DNA from: an uncultured Bacilli bacterium
GTDB taxonomy: Bacteria; Bacillota_I; Bacilli_A; RF39; UBA660
Length of the DNA stretch: 8,752 bases
Direction of reading: 5' to 3'
Assembly (NCBI GenBank): GCA_910587065.1
Contig: CAJUMA010000024.1
Span: 1-8,752 of the forward strand
The notes beneath the pieces were generated by a model, which had not been told where the DNA came from, searched no databases, and saw only the letters and a program-made list of their open reading frames with translations. Numbering within the stretch: position 1 is the stretch's first letter; each line of letters starts with the position of its first letter. A program made the translations under genes and the position numbers. Below, in pieces: positions 6,879-8,752 of the stretch.

Positions 6879-6915
6879 TTTATTTAAAGTTAAAAGAATA
6901 CTATATTATTTTTCT

Positions 6916-7494
6916 CTATTTGATATTTATAAATTCACTATTATTAATATGATTTCGCATTTCATAACCATTAATATGCTTTTTAGGTACAGTGTATTTA
7001 TATATTTGAATATTAGATGGATTATAATCAATCGGGATTAACTCATTAGTCACTGCACTTTTAATAAAAGTGTGTTTAAAGTCTTCCAGTAATTTAGTAA
7101 TATTATCATATTCATGTATACCACTATAAAAACAATTTTTATCATTAAACATAGGTTCAAACCAATAGACTTTATTTTTATCGTAAAATACTAAAATAGC
7201 ATGGCTAGGACAACCTTTATTATCATCATACAATAGATAATAAGTTTCATATTTTAAAGAAGTCATATTTTCAAAAAAACATCTAGATAACTCTGCCATA
7301 TCCCAGCAAATTCCTATATGGCTTTTTAACAATTCGTTAGGTGATTGTAAACTATAAGATTGAGCATCATTAATTCCATAGTGTCTATTTCCATCTTTAT
7401 CAATCCAACCATACTCAAACTTATTTTGCATATAAGTAAAAAATTTAGCAATATTTGTTAAATCATTTTCAGTAAAAATCTTTTTATAATCCAT
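6916..7494 (-). CDS. Transglutaminase-like superfamily protein (192 aa)
   Basis: This is a small cytoplasmic protein with no signal peptide or membrane segment. The papain-like transglutaminase triad is visible. The cysteine is in 'HIGICWDMAELSRCFF' (residue 63 from the chosen start). The histidine is in 'CPSHAILVFY' (98). The acidic residue is in 'VYWFEP' (E113, in place of the usual Asp). The order, the W-D after the cysteine and the spacing fit the transglutaminase-like fold, which includes proteases and acyltransferases; the substrate is unknown. The longer GTG start at 7503 overlaps the TGAGTG ribosome site (7506-7501), so the ATG at 7494 was chosen (6-nt spacing). It has its own promoter and stands between two copies of the 190-bp repeat, forming an 882-bp unit. 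It may be cargo of a mobile cassette. No terminator other than the repeat is seen after it. Confidence 0.8.
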   Translation of the reverse strand: MDYKKIFTENDLTNIAKFFTYMQNKFEYGWIDKDGNRHYGINDAQSYSLQSPNELLKSHIGICWDMAELSRCFFENMTSLKYETYYLLYDDNKGCPSHAILVFYDKNKVYWFEPMFNDKNCFYSGIHEYDNITKLLEDFKHTFIKSAVTNELIPIDYNPSNIQIYKYTVPKKHINGYEMRNHINNSEFINIK

Positions 7495-7511
7495 ATTAAT
7501 CACTCAATATA

Positions 7512-7540
7512 ATTATACTTTATTTATGTGAAGCGGTAAA
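7512..7540 (-). promoter_or_regulatory. Promoter of the transglutaminase-like gene
   Basis: On the minus strand, TTTACC (7540-7535), a 17-bp spacer and a perfect TATAAT (7517-7512). The start near 7505 would give a leader of about 11 nt beginning at the TGAGTG ribosome site. It lies between repeat copy B and the gene, so the gene is expressed independently of the gene upstream. Confidence 0.65.
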
Positions 7541-7570
7541 TACCCATATTTTCAAAAATTTTTTTCTCTC

Positions 7571-7761
7571 TTCAAAAGTAGTAAATTAGTAGTAAAATTC
7601 AGAAAATTTTTAAAGTGTTCTTATATAATATTAAAAAAATACTATGTAATGTCATAGTATCGAAGTATCGTCTTATAGGTGAGACTAGTGGCGTAGCCAC
7701 TAAAGTCTTCGCCATAATAAGGGATAGTATTACCCTTATTATGTAGCATAAAGCATGTAGC
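7571..7761. repeat. 191-bp direct repeat, copy B: possible integrase attachment region
   Basis: This is the second copy of the element at 6689-6878, in the same orientation, 882 bp away. Tandem arm-like repeats AAGTAGTAAATT (7576-7587) and AGTAGTAAAATT (7588-7599) open it. Next come a hairpin ATACTATG/CATAGTAT (7639-7646/7653-7660), a two-part stem GGTGAGACT/AGTCTTCGCC (7678-7686/7704-7713) enclosing a perfect AGTGGC/GCCACT hairpin (7687-7692/7696-7701), and the 11-9-11 dyad (7713-7723/7733-7743). The inner hairpins are intact here but broken in copy A, so B may be the older or the functional copy. It starts 16 bp past the stop of the Ppx-like gene. A minus-strand frame across it (7599-7790) is not a gene. 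Confidence 0.8.
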
Positions 7762-7777
7762 CAATCTTTAGTAATTC

Positions 7778-8674
7778 TTATTTTATACATTCAATTTTAA
7801 GCTTTAGACCATCTTCCATATTAATATTTGTAGGAATGACTATATGTGCTCCAATTTTGTGGGTAATTAAATTTGCAATTATTCTCATTGCTCTTGAGCC
7901 ATCAAACCAAGTTGGATTGTCGCTTCTATCTCTTATGTTATCTAATGAACTAGTCATCATATCATGGTCATATATATCTATTTTTTCTGTTTTAATCATA
8001 TATTTTTGCCTATCGCTTATATATAAAGTATTGTCATCCATTTCATATAAAGCATTATTAAACCAATATAAATGGTCTCCTCCAGAAAGAATTATAGCAG
8101 TAGCCTTATATTCTAAATCTCCTATTAGAGAATCAACATATTCTGTAACCTCATCAAAAGTAACTTTCGGGATATCTTCTTTTAGTTCTGGATATTTACT
8201 TGTTATATCTACAACTCCAAAGTTATAAAATTTATGTCCAAATACTTCTTTATTTTTAACAAATATTAATTCAATGGAACCTCCCCCACCAATGAAGATA
8301 CATAATGGTCCATCATAATTAATACTTTGATAGCATCCCATTGCTGTAAGATTTGCTTCATCCTCTTGCGATACTACTTCTATTGTTAAATTAAATTTAT
8401 CTTTTAAAGTATCTTGAATTTGTTCTAATTCCGTATCACTTATATTTCTAAATATACTACAGCCATATATATGAATATTTTCTGTATATTCTAAAGCCTT
8501 ACCTATTTCTTTATATAACTTTTCTAAATCCTCATCAATTATGGAACCATTACTTTTATAATTTTTCTTAAATTCAATAGTAGTTGTTTTATCATATATA
8601 ACTTTGCTATTTTCATAAATATGAGTTTTTGTATTATTACTACCGATTTCTATAATTCCATATTTTTCATTCAT
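7778..8674 (-). CDS. Ppx/GppA-like ASKHA-superfamily protein (298 aa)
   Basis: The protein resembles the N-terminal two-lobed part of exopolyphosphatase/guanosine pentaphosphatase (Ppx/GppA) enzymes. The first phosphate loop is 'IIEIGSNNTK' (residues 7-16). 'SQEDEA' at 102-107 corresponds to the catalytic-glutamate region. The second phosphate loop is 'IGGGGSIEL' (128-136), and 'LSGGDHLYW' lies near 197-205. It lacks the C-terminal HD-type domain of long Ppx. Two conserved aspartates seem replaced: E9 in loop 1, and I128 where DIGGGS normally has D. Activity on polyphosphate or (p)ppGpp is therefore uncertain, and it may act on another phosphate or nucleotide ligand. The ATG at 8674 has AGGAGTGA at 5 nt. 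The upstream ATG at 8692 lies almost at the predicted transcript start and was rejected. The gene is read from its own promoter and is followed by repeat copy B. Confidence 0.8.
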   Translation of the reverse strand: MNEKYGIIEIGSNNTKTHIYENSKVIYDKTTTIEFKKNYKSNGSIIDEDLEKLYKEIGKALEYTENIHIYGCSIFRNISDTELEQIQDTLKDKFNLTIEVVSQEDEANLTAMGCYQSINYDGPLCIFIGGGGSIELIFVKNKEVFGHKFYNFGVVDITSKYPELKEDIPKVTFDEVTEYVDSLIGDLEYKATAIILSGGDHLYWFNNALYEMDDNTLYISDRQKYMIKTEKIDIYDHDMMTSSLDNIRDRSDNPTWFDGSRAMRIIANLITHKIGAHIVIPTNINMEDGLKLKIECIK

Positions 8675-8697
8675 ATTGTTCACTCCTAACATTAACT

Positions 8698-8706
8698 ATT
8701 ATAACA
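8698..8706 (-). promoter_or_regulatory. Extended -10 promoter of the Ppx-like gene
   Basis: On the minus strand the sequence reads TGTTATAAT, a perfect -10 (8703-8698) with the TG of an extended -10. No good -35 is seen 17 bp upstream. The predicted start near 8691 lies inside or after the first possible ATG (8692), which supports the ATG at 8674 as the real start. Confidence 0.6.
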
Positions 8707-8752
8707 CATATTTTTTAATATTTATTAGATTATCTTTGAATTCCTAAATATT

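Larger units (their letters stand above)
6537..6915. other. Gene-free stretch with 16-bp direct repeats and repeat copy A
   Basis: No convincing coding frame is visible in these 379 bases. They hold the right arm of the hairpin terminator, then about 138 bp of very AT-rich DNA with a 16-bp direct repeat TTTTTATAATTTCTTA at 6581-6596 and 6663-6678. Next comes the 190-bp repeat copy A (6689-6878), and finally 37 bp up to the stop of the transglutaminase-like gene. Confidence 0.6.

Noticed and set aside
6689..7761. CRISPR array
   Set aside because: Only two copies of about 190 bp separated by a gene; no short regular repeats or spacers and no cas genes.
6689..7761. Classical integron attC sites
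   Set aside because: I could not find the paired RYYYAAC/GTTRRRY boxes, and the recombinase remnant is of phage/Tn916 type, not IntI.
7599..7790. Minus-strand frame of 63 codons across repeat copy B
   Set aside because: It has no ribosome site, is made of the hairpin-rich repeat, and resembles no protein; non-coding repeat explains it better.
7836..8228. Plus-strand frame of 130 codons
   Set aside because: It is antisense to the Ppx-like gene, which has clear motifs and its own promoter and ribosome site.

Overview
The window is strongly AT-rich. It uses ordinary bacterial translation signals, with Shine-Dalgarno sites before nearly every gene and TGA read as stop in a translationally coupled pair. 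Its proteins are of low-GC Gram-positive type: N-terminal zinc ribbon plus one membrane span, a UvrX/YqjW-like polymerase next to a YolD-like protein, and a Tn916-family type integrase. An uncultured gut-type Bacillota (Bacilli/Erysipelotrichia-like or Clostridia) is the best guess. The species cannot be read from the sequence.

Positions 55-3728 hold two paralogous genes on the minus strand. Each encodes a cytoplasmic four-cysteine zinc ribbon, one membrane segment and a large outside domain. Each has its own promoter, and the second ends at a clean hairpin terminator. Positions 3729-5466 read on the plus strand: a back-to-back divergent promoter, a Y-family DNA polymerase (419 aa from the ATG at 3775), a coupled YolD-like partner, and tRNA-Ala(UGC) with an encoded CCA.

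From about 5467 the region looks accessory. It holds a 24-residue membrane peptide gene, then a tyrosine recombinase that keeps its whole catalytic domain but has lost its N-terminal DNA-binding part. At about 6320-6340 this abuts the 3' remnant of an unrelated plus-strand gene. The breakpoint implies a deletion, an inversion or an assembly join.

The most interesting part is 6689-8752. Two direct copies of a roughly 190-bp element (6689-6878 and 7571-7761, about 93% identical by my hand alignment, sharp edges) alternate with two minus-strand genes, a transglutaminase-like protein and a Ppx/GppA-like ASKHA protein. Each gene has its own promoter and is followed by one copy of the element. Each element carries two tandem 12-bp GTAGTAAA-type repeats resembling Tn916-family Int arm sites, and an 11-9-11 perfect dyad shaped like a tyrosine-recombinase core site. 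I infer, without proof, that this could be a 'promoter-gene-att' cassette array moved by an integrase related to the truncated one. The rival reading is a structured RNA or other dispersed intergenic repeat.
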